The notes beneath the pieces were generated by a model. That model ran no database searches. It had not been told where the DNA came from and saw nothing but the letters and a program-made list of their open reading frames with translations. From contig NAJO01000013.1 of NCBI GenBank assembly GCA_002077065.1, positions 62,001 through 126,000 on the forward strand: DNA of 64,000 nt, in the 5' to 3' direction. The position numbers and the translations under genes were made by a program. Shown here one piece after another: positions 1 to 14,783 of the stretch (its first letter is position 1; every line of letters starts with the position of its first letter). The DNA comes from Cryoendolithus antarcticus. Taxonomy: Eukaryota; Ascomycota; Dothideomycetes; Cladosporiales; Cladosporiaceae.

Positions 1-1
1 C

Positions 2-216
2 TTGTCAATTGACAGGGCTGAGACGGAGACTGCGATCCCAGAGGAAGGGCAGGACAGGGTGAGGCAAGCGCTGGCGGCCAAGATCCCGGGTTCTCGGTTT
101 CAGTATGCGTTGGCGAGAGGTTTGTTGCGTGCTGGAGGTCTGTTGTGTGTACGCGTGACTGACCATTGTGAACAGATCCAAACGTCCAAGACTTCGACTC
201 GGACGACTCGGACTGA
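2..216 (+). CDS. 3' end of an unknown protein (enters from the left edge)
   Basis: Only the C-terminus is inside the window. Exon 2-119 reads in frame 2 and joins exon 176-216 across a 56-nt intron (donor GTTTGT at 120, branch-like CTGAC, acceptor CAG at 173-175). The splice replaces an odd reading-through tail with a short acidic ending, PNVQDFDSDDSD, followed by TGA at 214-216. Acidic Asp/Ser tails are common in nuclear and nucleolar proteins, but I do not recognise the family. The start and most of the protein lie outside the window. Confidence rests on the good intron signals and the sensible tail only. Confidence 0.5.
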
Positions 217-697
217 ACAGGGCTTTCACGAGAGCACCCAATCGGTGGCATGTTGTTGCAGACGCCGGCATTCGTCGTCGTTGCATCTGTCATCCACGCG
301 AAATGCGTTTCAATGGCACAATCCCGTGTTTGTGACGAAACATGGCCTTGGCGAGAAGCTTCCAGCCAGCGCGAGCTTGAAATATAGCAGCCCGTGAAGC
401 CAGCAAAGTACTTCCTACCTTGGCTGCAGCAACACGTCTATCTCTGATCACTGCTACAGAGCAACTTACGTGTTGTCCGTGGTGAACCTGATGGGGCAAG
501 GTATTCACGAAGCCATTCTCGACGCCTTGAATGACGTCACGTAGCAAATCCATTCGGGTGTTGAACTCGAGGATCAGAATTGAAGGATGTGTAGTAAGCG
601 TTACACGAGGTACACGTATCTACTTTCTCTTCCTGGCACTTCAGCTGCCTCTAGTCCCTTTCGTGCCAAGCATATTGAACGTGGAACCGCACCGATC
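217..697. other. Intergenic: upstream region of the thiamine gene
   Basis: No gene supported. It should hold the terminator of the left-edge gene and the promoter of the THI20-type gene. Reading frames on the minus strand here have no recognisable product. I saw no TPP-riboswitch consensus. Confidence 0.4.
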
Positions 698-2543
698 ATG
701 AAACGTATACTAGTAATCGCAGGATCTGACAGTTCAGGAGGAGCGTAAGTACCCTTAACGTTGACTCGCGTCGATCGATGCGTAGTAGCGGCTGATCTGT
801 GGTACGTATAGCGGACTGGAAGCCGACCAGAAGGTCATCGCTGCGCATGGCTGCTATGCGATGACTGCAACGACAGCACTCACTGCACAAAATACACAAG
901 GTGTACAGGACATCCACACGATACCTTCCGACTTTGTGCAGAAACAGATCAACGCGTGTATCGATGATATTGGCGTCGATGTCGTCAAGACAGGTCCGTG
1001 TGGTCAAACCCAACTCCGCTTCTCCAAACGTCTCAGAGAGGGCTAGCGCTCGTTTTAGCTCAGCCGTGGCAGTATACCATAACACTGCTGCGATCGTGAG
1101 AGATGTGGTCCTAGAGGGTACATACCTTCATCTCTCAGCCGCAGTGCATGCTGGGAATCGCTGCAGCAAGCGACGCTTCAGAAGCATAGTCCGGCTCAGA
1201 GTTTATGGAGAGAGAAAGGTAGGACATTTGCTCAGCTGACGCAATGCACAGGTATGCTCGCTTCGGCCGCTACAGTCTCTGTCGTTGCGCAGTCCCTACG
1301 AGACCACAATGTGCCAATATCGGTCGTTGACCCTGTCATGGTGTCGACGAGTGGTGCTCAACTTCTCCCCGAAGCGGCTGTCCGCATTCTATGCGACGAG
1401 TTGCTGCCTGTCACCACCATCCTTACGCCAAACGTACCCGAGGCTCAATTGATACTACGCGAGTCAGGCCTTCCGGTCATTGATATACAAGATTTGGAGG
1501 GTCTGAAGGCGCTCGCGACTGCAGTGCATGACCTGGGTCCGAGATATGTCCTGGTCAAGGGTGGCCACTTGCCGCTGACGAAGAGCTACAAGGTCGCCAA
1601 ATCGGAGGACGAGAAGCAGATCGTTGCCAATGTGCTCCATGACGGGCACACGTCGACTATCATCGAGCTTCCATATCAAGACTCCAAGAACACGCACGGC
1701 ACTGGGTGCTCTCTCGCTTCTGCGATCGCCTGTAACCTTGCAAACAACCCGGACGTCGAGAAAGCCGTACGCTCGGCCTGTCGCTACGTCGAGGCCGGCA
1801 TTCGCAGCAGTCCCAATCTCGGCAAGGGCGCAGGTCCGCTCAATCACTTCCACTCGATGCAGATTTCACCGTTCGCACCTGGCAGCTTCATCGACTACAT
1901 GCTTGATCGCAACGATATCAAGCCCGCATGGCATGAGTACACGCATCATCCCTTCGTCGAGCAATTGGGTGATGGTACTCTGTCAGAGGACAGCTTCAAG
2001 CACTACATGATACAAGACTACCTGTACCTAATCCACTTCGCCCGGGCGAATGCGCTTGCAGGCTACAAGGCCAAGGATCTTGATGATATCGCTGCGGCGG
2101 CACAGATCGTAACTTCCATCCGCTACGAGACTGATCTGCACATCGCGGAGTGCGCAAAGCTCGGCATTACAAAGGAGGAGATGGAGCAATCCGAGGAAAG
2201 CCAAGCCTGCACGGCTTACACGCGGTATGTCCTTGACATCGGCCACGCAGAAGACTCCCTTGCGTTGCAGATCAGCCTTTTACCCTGTCTACTTGGCTAC
2301 AGTGTGATAGCAAAGCGCCTGCATGCTCGAAAGACAGTCGACTCGAAGCCAAATCGATACCAGACTTGGATCGATAACTACACTGCGGACAGCTACGGCG
2401 AGGTCGTGGCGACAGGTCGAGCTTTGATCGAGAAGCATGCAGCGCATCAGTCACCCAGGCGGATAGAAGAGCTCGTCAAGATACTAATACATGCCACAAA
2501 GATGGAAACGGGTTTCTGGGAGATGGCGAGTAGTCCAGTGTGA
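698..2543 (+). CDS. THI20: HMP/HMP-P kinase fused to thiaminase II (THI20 family)
   Basis: Thiamine metabolism: phosphorylates 4-amino-5-hydroxymethyl-2-methylpyrimidine to its pyrophosphate and, through the C-terminal TenA domain, hydrolyses thiamin or its breakdown products for salvage. Exons 698-744, 812-993 and 1252-2543 join in phase to 506 codons, close to yeast Thi20 (551 aa). The N-terminus has the ThiD start MKRILVIAGSDSSGGAG and later VDPVMVSTSG, TPNVPEA, LVKGGH and HGTGCS, the anion-hole/catalytic Cys motif. The TenA domain begins near residue 215 with the WHEYTHHPF region and keeps a Cys in ACTAYTRYV at the expected thiaminase II nucleophile position. Cytosolic enzyme. The second intron (994-1251, 258 nt) is far longer than others in the window. 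The start was chosen because it begins exactly at the conserved ThiD N-terminus. Confidence 0.92.
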
Positions 2544-4909
2544 GTGCCGCTCGATCTTGTCGTCTGCGGCGCCGGGCTCAATGACTAGGAGGGCAAAGTG
2601 AAATTCTCGTTTCTTGGTGTCTAGCGAAGGGCAATGCAATGGGTATAAAGGCTTGATGGTGGGTACAAGTAATCGACCTAGACAACATTTATCGTGCGCT
2701 GCTTCTTGAGCTCGTGGTAGACCGCACACGTCTGCCGAACCGAGCAGGACGTGACAAATATGTGTCAGCCTCTCGAACTCCAGTCGATGTACAGCCATGC
2801 TATGACTATTGACTGCTCCCAGACCGAGTAGACCTTGGCCCGTACAGGTCCACCCGAGACCAGCCATTTCCTCCTGCTCACAAGGTCCGATTGTGCCGCA
2901 TACTGGTTGCGTACTCAAGTGGCCGTGGTCGAATCGGCCAAAGCGCAGATATGGCTGTGGAGTCAGAGTGATTTGCTGGAATTAAGCTGCGCTTGCTTCT
3001 GACTGACTACGCGCTGGCATAGAAGCGGCTTGGAGGTGGACATTGGGGGACCCTCTGTACTTGGTCTCGGCACTTCAAAGTTCAATCACAACTGCGCGCA
3101 GCACTGCAAATTCTAGAACGCCGAAACGCAGGGCGCAAGACCATCATCGAGAGAGAGCGGCGTCCCTTATCCGATCCCCTGACGGACTGCTAAGTTCCGC
3201 ATAATGGCACAGCACTTGCTTCGCAGTTGCTCGGGTGCATACGCGGTACCTTATGTTCGAGTCCGAGGACTGCTCCAACAATAGCATTGAAAGAAAGTGG
3301 TCTTCAGAGTCTGAACGGAGGTGTGTCGAAGCCAAGACGCTGGGACGAGACGATGAGAAAGTAAGGAAAGCCTTGCCCTGATAGAGGCACGGCAAGTTCT
3401 CGACAACTTACTTGAATTACCTCACAGTGACCTCACCTTGCCAGGCCGCAGTCAGCCACAACTTGACGGCTTGACGGCTTGCCGATGGCGTGCGATGTTT
3501 GCCTGGCCGTTCAGCCTAGCGCAGCCAGATCGCATATGCTCGGGAACTGGGGCCAGGATGCGGCAAATCTGGCAACTGAAGAACCATGTTGTGTGACCCG
3601 GTCGCTGGCAATGGCGTAAAGGCATGGCTGCAAGCCAACTCAGGCTGCCTCTCGAAGTTGCATTGACCAGCCGTGCCGTCTGTAGAGATAGTCAGCTTGT
3701 CTGCCCGAATGCGGCGGATGAATCGGCAGCATGTAATGGACGAGTGTCGAGGAGCTGTCCAAGTGGCGGATGGCTGTACCTGATCAACCACATCTCACAC
3801 CTCGTCGGCAGCTTTTGCGGTTCCTTGATACAATTTCGCCACACGCTGCTTGGACTTGCGCAACCTCACCTTCCCCCTCTCGTCCTAGCCCCACCACTAC
3901 CGACCGCTCGCACCCAACAGCCTCGTCTTGTCGCCATACCTGCAGTAGCGGCCATGTGGCGGCCACCCAACTAGTGCCATGCCGTGCTGTGCCTAACATC
4001 CCTAGCGCAAAGACCCTCCAGATAAACGAAGCGTGGTGTGAACCAAACCAGCTAGCAGATCTGGCAAGCATTCCAGCGAACTGGCTAGCAGCAAGGGGCG
4101 CTAGCCAACGTGCATCCCCAGGGCTCTGCTGCTCGCGTGGCACGGAAGCGCTAGGGTAGAGGCATGGGCATGGCGTGCGCTATGCAAGGCTGTGCCCTTG
4201 TGTGTGTCAGGGAAGTTGAATTTGGGACTTGGGATGGGGATGGTGTTGAGGCTAGGGTTTTTAGGGCGAGCTGGCGCGGCTTGGGATTGAGGTGGGGTTG
4301 ATAAGCTACGTATATATGCCGCAGGACCTCTTGTTTGTCTGCAGTTTCCATGCGAGACTTTGAGGATGGGAGAACACGCAACCACTGATGGAAAAATGCC
4401 CACTGCAGTAGCTCTGATAGAGGGGCCGCACACGAGACTCTGGCACGACATCACGCTGGACTTTTCTTCGATACTCCATGATCCGGACGACATAGAGCGT
4501 AGCGCTATGCATTACATCCCGATGCCTCTGCAAAGCGCTGCAAAAAGGACCACAACCACTCCGCCGTGAAAACATCGCTTTTCCACCCAAATGCATGCGC
4601 CGCCGCCACAGAGTCTGCCAGGTACCTGTGCAAGGAAAGGACCCTCACAAGCGTCGACGTGGATTTGCCGACGTCAGCGCCATCGATGGCCGTCATGTTG
4701 CTTGCCAATTTCTCCGGCCGTTCAATCGTAATCCTCTGCGGGAGCGTGGTGTCGCTGCACCGCATCTACACACCCTTAGAAAATGCATCTCCCCGACGCC
4801 ATCTGCTTTGAACGAGATGCGGCTGATACCGCAATGTTGGCGCTGTGAAGTCGATGCCCTCAGATTTGTTCTGAGGGATGGTCGCGAAAGGGCTCATCTG
4901 CTGGACCGG
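2544..4909. other. Intergenic, 2.4 kb, no supported gene
   Basis: Between the 3' end of the thiamine gene and the 3' end of the Con7 gene (convergent). All open frames are short, lack recognisable domains and overlap one another on both strands. A short tandem CTTGACGG repeat occurs near 3463-3480. Nothing else could be assigned. Confidence 0.4.
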
Positions 4910-6504
4910 TCATTGCGGCTGGTAGGACTGACTAGGCGCCTGCTCGGGGTCTGTTTCAGCATCAGCATACACTGATCATCATCTGGAGAGGCTACTCACG
5001 CTGCTGCTGGTATTGCATCCCGCCTTGCGCGTACGGGCTCTGCGGATAGCCTTGTGCGCCATAGGCCGCATATTGCGGCGCGCCTTCGATCTGCTGAGGC
5101 GCGTATTGGGGCGCGGGCTGGGCACCGCTCGTTTGGTACCCTATTGGCGGGAGTTGAGGACCGCCCATGTGAGGAGGCATCATGTGTGCCTGACCGTACT
5201 GGGCAGGCTGACCTTGAGCTTGAGCGGGATCATGACCTTGACGCGCAACTTCCTGTCGCTGCCTCTCCTCCTCGTGCTTGCGCGCAGTATCCTCCTCCTT
5301 CTTCTTGGCTTTCCACTCTTTGCGAATCTCTTTGAACTCTGTGTCGCACAAAGGTCAGCCTCTATGCAGGGTTTTGGCATTCCGTGTGTATGGTAAGTTA
5401 GCGTCACGCTAGAGCGAGCCACGAACTTGTGGGCTGGGATAGTAGCGCCCGCGCGTGATGCTTGAACACAAAAGGTCCAATGCAAAGCCGCGTGTATGCC
5501 ACGCGATTGCGCATTCTGTCGCATGCAGCAGGGAAAGGGTACTGACCTTCGGGTGTCCGTTTTATGCCATGAGACTGCATGGTCACATGCGCGTTCAAAT
5601 GATTCAATGTTCCGTACGCCTTCTCGCATCCATTCCATCCACACTTGTACATTCTCTCTATCTCTTCGTAACGTCTTCGCGGTCTCTTGTGTTGTTGTGC
5701 GCCAGGTATGGGAACGAATGAGTACACGGTTGAGAGTGGGTGGCCGCCCTGCGACGCGTCAGTGTTGTTAGCATACGTGATCGAATCTGCCGTCGCACTC
5801 ACGGCCGGAGGACGCGGGACATGCGCTACCATTGTGGGTGCTGCACCGCCTGTTGTTGCTGGCGAATGCGCGTACATCGGCTGTCCATGATAGCCAGCCC
5901 ACTCAGGTCTGGCGTACATCGGTTGCGCAGCATACTGCTGCGGCATCTCTTGTTGTTGTGGAGGATATGGCGAGTAGTGATTCTGTGGTGGGTAGGTAGG
6001 ACTCGACTGCTGCGCTATTGAGGGATCTATGGGGACATGCGCGTCAGATTTCTGGCCGCTGGGCTCTTGCCCATCAGACATTGATTGAGACGGACTGGAT
6101 GTTTGCGCCATGCCTGGATGACCACCTTGTGGCCCGGGTTGGTATCGCCCTTGCTGGCCTTCGGCGTACGATCGCTGGATGTACTCGGGAAACGAGCCAG
6201 AACGCGCCGACTGTGGAAGACCACCGTATGTAGAGTCTGGTGTCGCGGAGGACGAGAAGTTGTTCGGCTTGTAATCTTGGCCGGGTGGGTATTGCGCAGC
6301 AGATGCTTGATCTGCAGAACTTCCTTCAGAGGCTTGCCCGTTGTAATGGGCGTATGGTGAGCTCAAACCTGACTGCGGATAATCTTGTTGTCTACCATCC
6401 ATTGATTGCGATTGATCGTGTTGGAGGTTCGACGCGAGTATAGCACGTAGCGACGTGTCGTTGCTGTTCTGTGCTTGTGTTGTCGATGTGTAGGTCCGGG
6501 ACAT
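4910..6504 (-). CDS. CON7: C2H2 zinc-finger regulator of the Con7 family
   Basis: Transcription factor; in Magnaporthe the orthologue Con7p controls conidium shape, appressorium formation and cell-wall genes. Exons (5' to 3') 6504-5547, 5546-5339 removed as an intron, 5338-5000, intron 4999-4951, then 4950-4910. The long N-terminal half is Gln/Pro/Tyr/Ser-rich and probably disordered. The hallmark block YSFVPIPGAQQHKRPRRR precedes one finger of the form C-x4-C-x12-H-x5-H, followed by a basic, highly charged helix (FKEIRKEWKAKKKEE) that is only intact after splicing. The last small exon adds PEQAPSQSYQPQ, in keeping with the Q-rich tail. An earlier in-frame ATG exists at 6582, but 6504 (MSRTYTS) looks the more natural start. 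A 2.3 kb gene-free region lies upstream. Confidence 0.88.
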
Positions 6505-8790
6505 ACTATGTCCTAGTGTGATGCAAGGAAGCCGAGATGGCACTAGAGTAAAGCGCCAGTGAGAGCGCGCCGTGCGGTACAAGTGCCTTGACGAGAAAGA
6601 CCCGGGAAAAAGGCAGATGCTGGCGCGAGTGGAGTCGGCGGTGCGCTACTCGGTTCCTCGGTCGCGGATGATGTGCAGGGCAGGTCTGAACGTAGCAAGC
6701 TCCACAGTAGCGTTCTGGCGCGTACCGTGACAGAACACGGGCTTCTGTTGACAGGCCCAAAACAACCTTCTAGATGATAGTGGGCGACAGATGCAGCTTG
6801 TACAGGAGCGGAAAGGCTGGCGCGGGTTGGGGGCAAGAGAAGCACGGAGCTAGGTGAAGTGGGAATAGCGCGAATTTGTATCGTGGCGCACCCTCCTGAT
6901 ATAGAGTCGCCAATACTCCGACTGTTGTGAGGTAATGCCGCGGTGGCGGGCCTCAAGTGTAGCAGTTGCCAAGCGGAGGGCAAGGCGATGCTCCGGTGGC
7001 TGCTCACAACGTGCGAGGAAATTTCAGCACCGACGATACCCCTGCAGCAGCGCGAGCAGCGCAGAGTGGGGATTCGTGACGGTGCGTCGGGAAGAGAGGA
7101 TCCCAGATCGCGTAAGACGCAAGATTGCGGTGCGTGCCGTGTGTTGCGTATTCAGAACAGCATGTATTCGTCACAGAGTCCAGCTCTGCGCCACGCTACT
7201 GGACGTGGTTGGCGGGATTAATCGGCAACACGCGAGGAGGTCCCAAAAACTCGAGCTTTGTTGGAAGCTCCCACCACAAAATTGGGTGCGAAGCAGCAAG
7301 CAAGACGATTCGCGGCCGCGGCGCCGGCGAAAGGTGACGAGAGGTGCGTGCGCCTGACTGAAGTCCTCCACTTCGGCGAGAGGTCTCGTGTCTGTTGCAG
7401 GTCCGTGGAGGTGTGCTGTCCACGAGTCGCGTTGACCTTTTTCGGAGAGGTGGTCCACGCGGTGTGCGTGATGCAACCGTGGCACCGCGCACACGCCGCC
7501 TGTGATCTCCTCGCTGGCGCCGTCGCTGCTCTCGTCCACGCAACTCTCCTGTGATTCGTGCGCGGCGTCCGCGAACGGTATGGCACAAGCGCGCTAACAA
7601 GCTGCTAGTGCGAAAGAGGTTACTGGAAGATGAGGTGACCCTAGCGGTGGATCTCGAGTTTTCGATATTCCAACACGGCGAATACACGTGACTCAGTGTT
7701 GATGACGGCGATGGCGTCGAAGTCAAGTTCGATGGCAAAGTAGCGTGAATACTGTTGTGTAGATGGGAAGAAGGAATCGGCAGGAGCAGATCCGAGCGCC
7801 AAGACAGGATGAGGTAAGCTGTACACGTCACGTGCTGATTCTGTTGAGGAGAGAGTTGCACATCACGTTCTTGCTCTCCTTCGTGTACAATACATGACAT
7901 ATGGAAGTGTAACACCTGTACAGGCTACTGCGCGTTTGACCGCGCAAATCAAAGCTGTTCCTCTCAGCCCAAAGAGTACCCTTTCACCTCGTTACGTACA
8001 ATGCACACCCGATATCACCACCCACTTCAGCACAGACATCAATCACATCACATGCATCCCACGCCTTCGGTGCCCACACAAATCACCCGGTCCCCAATCC
8101 AGCAAAGAGCCCGTCTGCAGTAGCGTCCAGACCGCTGCTTTCTTATGTTGACCGCATGCACATTGTGGGGCAGGAGATTGCCAACGCCATCATACATAAC
8201 ATCATTGCTGACAGATACCGGCTCCAAGCTCCCCATTTGCTCTATCTTGTTGTGGTGAGTCGGGCGTCTCTCACGGTCCCCGTCAACGTGCCCAAGCGCA
8301 ATGATGTCCGGCACCTGCCCGATCGGTATATCCTCATGCACGTCAATGCGAGCACGAAGGTGGAGATAGCTCCGGCAGTTGGCTCGGCTGTATACATCTG
8401 GTTCGGGCGCTGCTGCAGCCGGGTCTAGAATCTGCGCCATTGACGACGACCCTGCAATCGCGATCGAAGGTACGAGGCAGGCGGACATGATAGTGGAAAT
8501 GACCGAGCGTCAATGTGTTGAATGAGAAGTCCCGTGTGGATCGTTCTTGTGCAAACATGTATTGTAACAGGCACGGTGAACACAGTAATACAAGCATCGT
8601 GTTCAGGCTAGGAGCAGCCCAAATCGCAGTCTATTTGAAGCCTTATCAGCCATGCTGGCTTCTTCATCCCATCTAGCCATGAACTCCATGCCAAAGCCAC
8701 GAAGCAGCCAGTAACGCCCGTCGTGCATTATCTTCTCTCAGCGAGAGGCTGGAGAGACCATCACCAGCTCTCCACTCTGTGAGTCAACAC
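6505..8790. other. Long upstream region of the Con7 gene
   Basis: About 2.3 kb between the DBP2 stop and the Con7 start, both on the minus strand. It probably holds the Con7 promoter and a long 5' leader. Overlapping frames on both strands (for example 7196-7915 minus) have low-complexity Ser/Arg/Thr-rich products and no domain. A minus-strand frame at 8048-8488 is listed separately. Confidence 0.4.
8048..8488 (-). CDS. Doubtful hypothetical protein
   Basis: A 146-codon frame beginning at an ATG, with a mildly hydrophobic Ala-rich start and no recognisable domain. A frame of similar length lies on the opposite strand at 8156-8428, so neither is convincing. It could also be part of the long upstream region of the Con7 gene. 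Listed because it is the longest candidate between 6.5 and 8.8 kb. Confidence 0.2.
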   Translation of the reverse strand: MSACLVPSIAIAGSSSMAQILDPAAAAPEPDVYSRANCRSYLHLRARIDVHEDIPIGQVPDIIALGHVDGDRERRPTHHNKIEQMGSLEPVSVSNDVMYDGVGNLLPHNVHAVNIRKQRSGRYCRRALCWIGDRVICVGTEGVGCM

Positions 8791-11178
<2,388 letters not shown>

Positions 11179-11751
11179 GATGGCACTTGTGTGTAGTAAG
11201 GACTGGTTTGCTTGATTAAGAGAGTGAACGCGAGTAGTATCGCAAAGAGTTTGAGGTTGCGGGAAATGAAGTTTTGTGGTTGGTGATGAAGTAAATCTCG
11301 TCGCGGCTGTGAAAAAGAAGGAGTGACGGAGGCAGCGATGGAACTTTCTGCACGCGGCTTCTCCCGTGTTGGCCCGTGCACTGTGTAGGGTCAGGGTTGC
11401 GCAACTTAATCCCACCCCAAGGGTAAGCTGTTGGAAGCAATCGTGATGGCATGAGACAGCATGTCGCGAGCAGGTCGCTGCGCGATCAGTAAGGCGACCC
11501 ATCCGCACATTTGGGTTATTCCCACCGATTCCAATTTGGCTCTAGCGGTCACAAGGGCAATGATCAACAGACTATGCTTCTTTGACCAAGCCCGAAGCGG
11601 GTCTGACCACGAACTGTACCTTCAGCGTTCAGATGGACATCACCAAGGGGTCATTCAAATGTCAAATGCTGTCCGCTGTCGCCAGTGCACCCCGAGAACC
11701 TGATCCTCAACGTCCGGAACACCCATACTGTGCAGATACGAAATCGCCTCC
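11179..11751. other. DBP2 promoter / kinesin 3' flank
   Basis: 573 bp between the kinesin stop and the DBP2 start, both on the minus strand. Contains the DBP2 upstream region, including a pyrimidine-rich stretch just before the start codon. No gene seen. Confidence 0.4.
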
Positions 11752-14112
11752 TCACCACCCCTCCTCAATCCCCATCCCACTCCCATCCCAGCGTCGACTC
11801 TTGAGTACCCTCATCTTCTTACTCGGGCTCCTCGTCTCCTTACTCGGGCTCCTCGAGCCCGCCTCTTCACTCTCCCTCAACCTTCCCTTCAACATCCCAA
11901 CCTCGTCTTCCAGCTTTCTCATCCTCTCCCCCTCATCCTCAAATACCGCCACGTTCTCCTTATCTGCCTCCCCACCCTCCTCAAGTCCCCTTACCAGCAC
12001 GGAGATCTTAGCATCAAGCACAGCTTCACCAGCCTCGACTTCAGCGTCCCTTGCAGCGCGCCAACGACGCTGCTCGAGAACAAGACGCGCTTCCATTTCC
12101 GCCCAGACTTCTTCTCTGACTTCCGCTTCGACCTCCTCAGTGTGTAAAACTGCAGCTTGCCAATTCTCCTCCGCCTCTCCTCTCCGCAGCCGCTCGTGCT
12201 GGAGTTCCAGGACTGTAATTTCGAGGTCTTGGCGGAGGGAAGCGATAGCCGCGAGCGCGGTAGCCAGCTCGTCGTGCAGCGCAACTGTAGTAGCGGAAGA
12301 GGTAGAGGGAGATGTGCGGCCGGATGCGGCGCTATTCGCTCCCCCGCGGGAGGGAGGAGCGTTAGTGCCAGCCAAAATCGTGCTGGTAGTAGACGGCACT
12401 CTCGGCGCAACAATATTCTTCGCCAGCGCCGAATACCGCAATATCTGCCCCGTGGCGTTGAAATCCCCTCCCGGATCGGCCGTGACGATCATGACTGCTT
12501 TCTGCGGCTGGCGGCGCACGGTGCTGGTAGAGGGTGCGAAGAAATTCGTGAAAAGCAACTCGGTCAACTTGCAGTTCCGGTACGGCACGGCGATGGCAGA
12601 GGTAGTGGTGCGGTGGAGTTCGGATTGCAGCTCCATGCATTGGCCTAGGTACATTAGGGAGCCGTTGATTTTGCCGGCTTCGGCGAGGTGGGTGCCGGTT
12701 GTTTTGGCGGTGCGGGCGCGCTCGGAGCCTGCGATGGTTGTCAGTGTTCAATCCGGGAATCTAGGAGAGGGCAAAAACGTACCAGCCAGATCGACAATAG
12801 TAAACGTGCTACTTGACCACGGCCCCGGAATCGAAGCCCTATGCCGTTTCTTAACCTCAATGCAAAAGAAGCCGTGGCTGCGCGAGCTAGTGGCATTGCT
12901 CCCCGTACCCGCCACGCGACGCTCCTGCAGCCCGGTCTCAAGCACCAGCAACGCCTCGTCGAGATCCGAGCAGACTACTTTCCGCAAGCCAGCGACGACT
13001 TTCCGGTCCGGCGAAAGCTCGGTCTTCTGATACAGCAGCGCTCTCCGCTTCTGCATCGCCTTCATCGCTCCAGCAGAGGCAGTAAGCAGATCGTGGATCT
13101 TGTCGTTGTACACTTCGTACATGCTCACTACGATGGCGTATTCGCAGGTCGTGTCGACTTCGAGCTCGATGTCGTCTACACTCGGGTACTGTGGGAGCGC
13201 GGAGAGTCTAGGAACGTACTTGCGGGATGTTTGGGCTGTGGAGAGGAATGAGGTGTCCTGGAAGGGGGAGGTAAGCTTCGCGATACTGCGCGTTAGATGT
13301 GCAAAGCGGGATGGTGATTTGAGTGCTGGTGCTGGGGATGTAGCAGGCTGTTGAATCTGATACTTTGAGAGGGATGGGTAGAGGCGGTCGAAGACTTGGG
13401 TCGTCTTCTTGGCCGGAACGAGCTCTTGAGGCATAGGAAAAGCGCCGGGGAGTTTGGCAGTAGTATGAAATGCGGAGTCGCGTACAATTGCTGGGGTGGT
13501 GGCGCGCGAGGCTCGACCATGGGTTTCGTCGTAGATGTTGTCGAGGAAGTGGGCGGCGGGCATGAGCTGCGCTTCGCTGACGTCTGCTGCGCATAGCGAA
13601 GGGAAGACTGCAGCTGAGGTATCGACTGGAGCGAGGTGGAGCACTGTATGCTGGAAGAGGAGATCGAGTGTGAGTTGTGTGAGGCCGCGCTGTGCCTTGT
13701 CGCCGAGGATCGTGTGGCTCTGTACGCTCCTGTCAATCTTGCTTTCCTACCGTAAAAGCGGTATCTTTCGACCAACCTTGCCACTCCCAGTCACACCCAG
13801 CGTAGCTACCAGTGCATCTCTCCCCTCTCTTCCCTTCGCGCCAAGCACTCCCTCCACCATCTGCACCGCGCCAGTCTCGCGGAACAAGTCAAGCTGTCCA
13901 GCATCTTCCTCGAACACTCTCGTGAATGCGAACTTCTCGATGGCGCGTTTCCGAGGGTCATTGGCAGGTGGCTGTACGGTGATGTGCGTAGGCCCATTGG
14001 ACGTAGAAGGTGCCTCGACTTGGAGGAAGCGCTCGTGTTCGGCAGTGTTGCTTGGGCGGAGGCGGAGGTAGACATCGAAGAGTGACGCGCTCGGGCGCGG
14101 TGGAGGATCCAT
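11752..14112 (-). CDS. Kinesin-6-like motor protein
   Basis: Plus-end microtubule motor; kinesin-6 members (Klp9, MKLP) work at the spindle midzone. Exons 14112-13777, 13719-12783 and 12728-11752 join in phase (749 aa). The motor shows the start LFDVYLRLRPSN, P-loop GVTGSGK|SHTILG split by intron 1, switch I NATSSRSH, and switch II DLAGSE created by intron 2. A large insertion of roughly 90 residues, rich in Ser/Pro/Thr, sits between the P-loop and the EVYNDKIHDLL motif, which is the loop-6 insertion characteristic of kinesin-6. A coiled coil of about 140 residues follows the motor, then a short Ser/Pro/Lys tail with a duplicated RSPSK. Kinesin-6 assignment is inference from the insertion; motor identity is secure. 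Confidence 0.87.
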
Positions 14113-14783
14113 GGCGGTAGTAGAGTGGTTCGTGGTACTGTGGGTGGTCTACCTTGTCGTCGCCTTCGATCGGGATCGCATCTTTCGTAACCTTAGGTGA
14201 TCTCACATCAACAAACAAACGCCATAGTCCGTTCGGTGTACATTTCCCCGAAAATGCACCTCATCTCATGGGGCAGAGATAACATAATTATGCTGCTATC
14301 GACCGCATCGTGAGAGCAATGTCGCTGCCGGCGTATCTGTGAGAGGATATTGAGTGGAACATGAGTTCAAATTCTACATAGATTGTATGGTACATCTAGC
14401 TACATGTGACTTGGTGATATCGCGTGTGCTCCCCAGGTCGAAGTGTCAGCTCGTCCGAACGCAATCGGACAGCGACTATACAGTGGAATCGCACCGTCTC
14501 AGTGTGCCCTACGCAGTGCATCGGCGAGTCTTCCACAATAGCCTGATGTCGCCCTCGCAGCGCCTCAGCGTCCACTTGTCTCTCACCACCACATCGCACA
14601 ACCTCTCCATCGTAAGCAGCAGTGCCTTACGTGGATCATATCAGAGAAGTGCCGGCGAAGCATACTCCAATCATAGAGTCTACACCACGGCACCAGAGGC
14701 TGGCACTCCTCATGTGTGAACCTGAGCTTGCAGTCCTCAGCACTTTCTAGCCACGGCAGAGAATAGCACTTACAGAGCAGTAT

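Noticed and set aside
290..553. Minus-strand frame starting MDLLRDVIQG
   Set aside because: A donor-like GTAAGT follows, but no downstream exon with sense could be joined, and the spliced plus-strand tail at 2-216 occupies the region.
994..1251. TPP riboswitch in the thiamine gene intron
   Set aside because: The conserved CTGAGA and ACCTGATCTGG blocks are not present in the right arrangement.
4245..4275. TTAGGG telomere-like bases
   Set aside because: Only a single copy; not a telomeric array.
11582..13030. 482-codon plus-strand frame rich in Ser/Pro
   Set aside because: Antisense shadow of the kinesin gene; composition reflects the reverse complement of its coiled coil.
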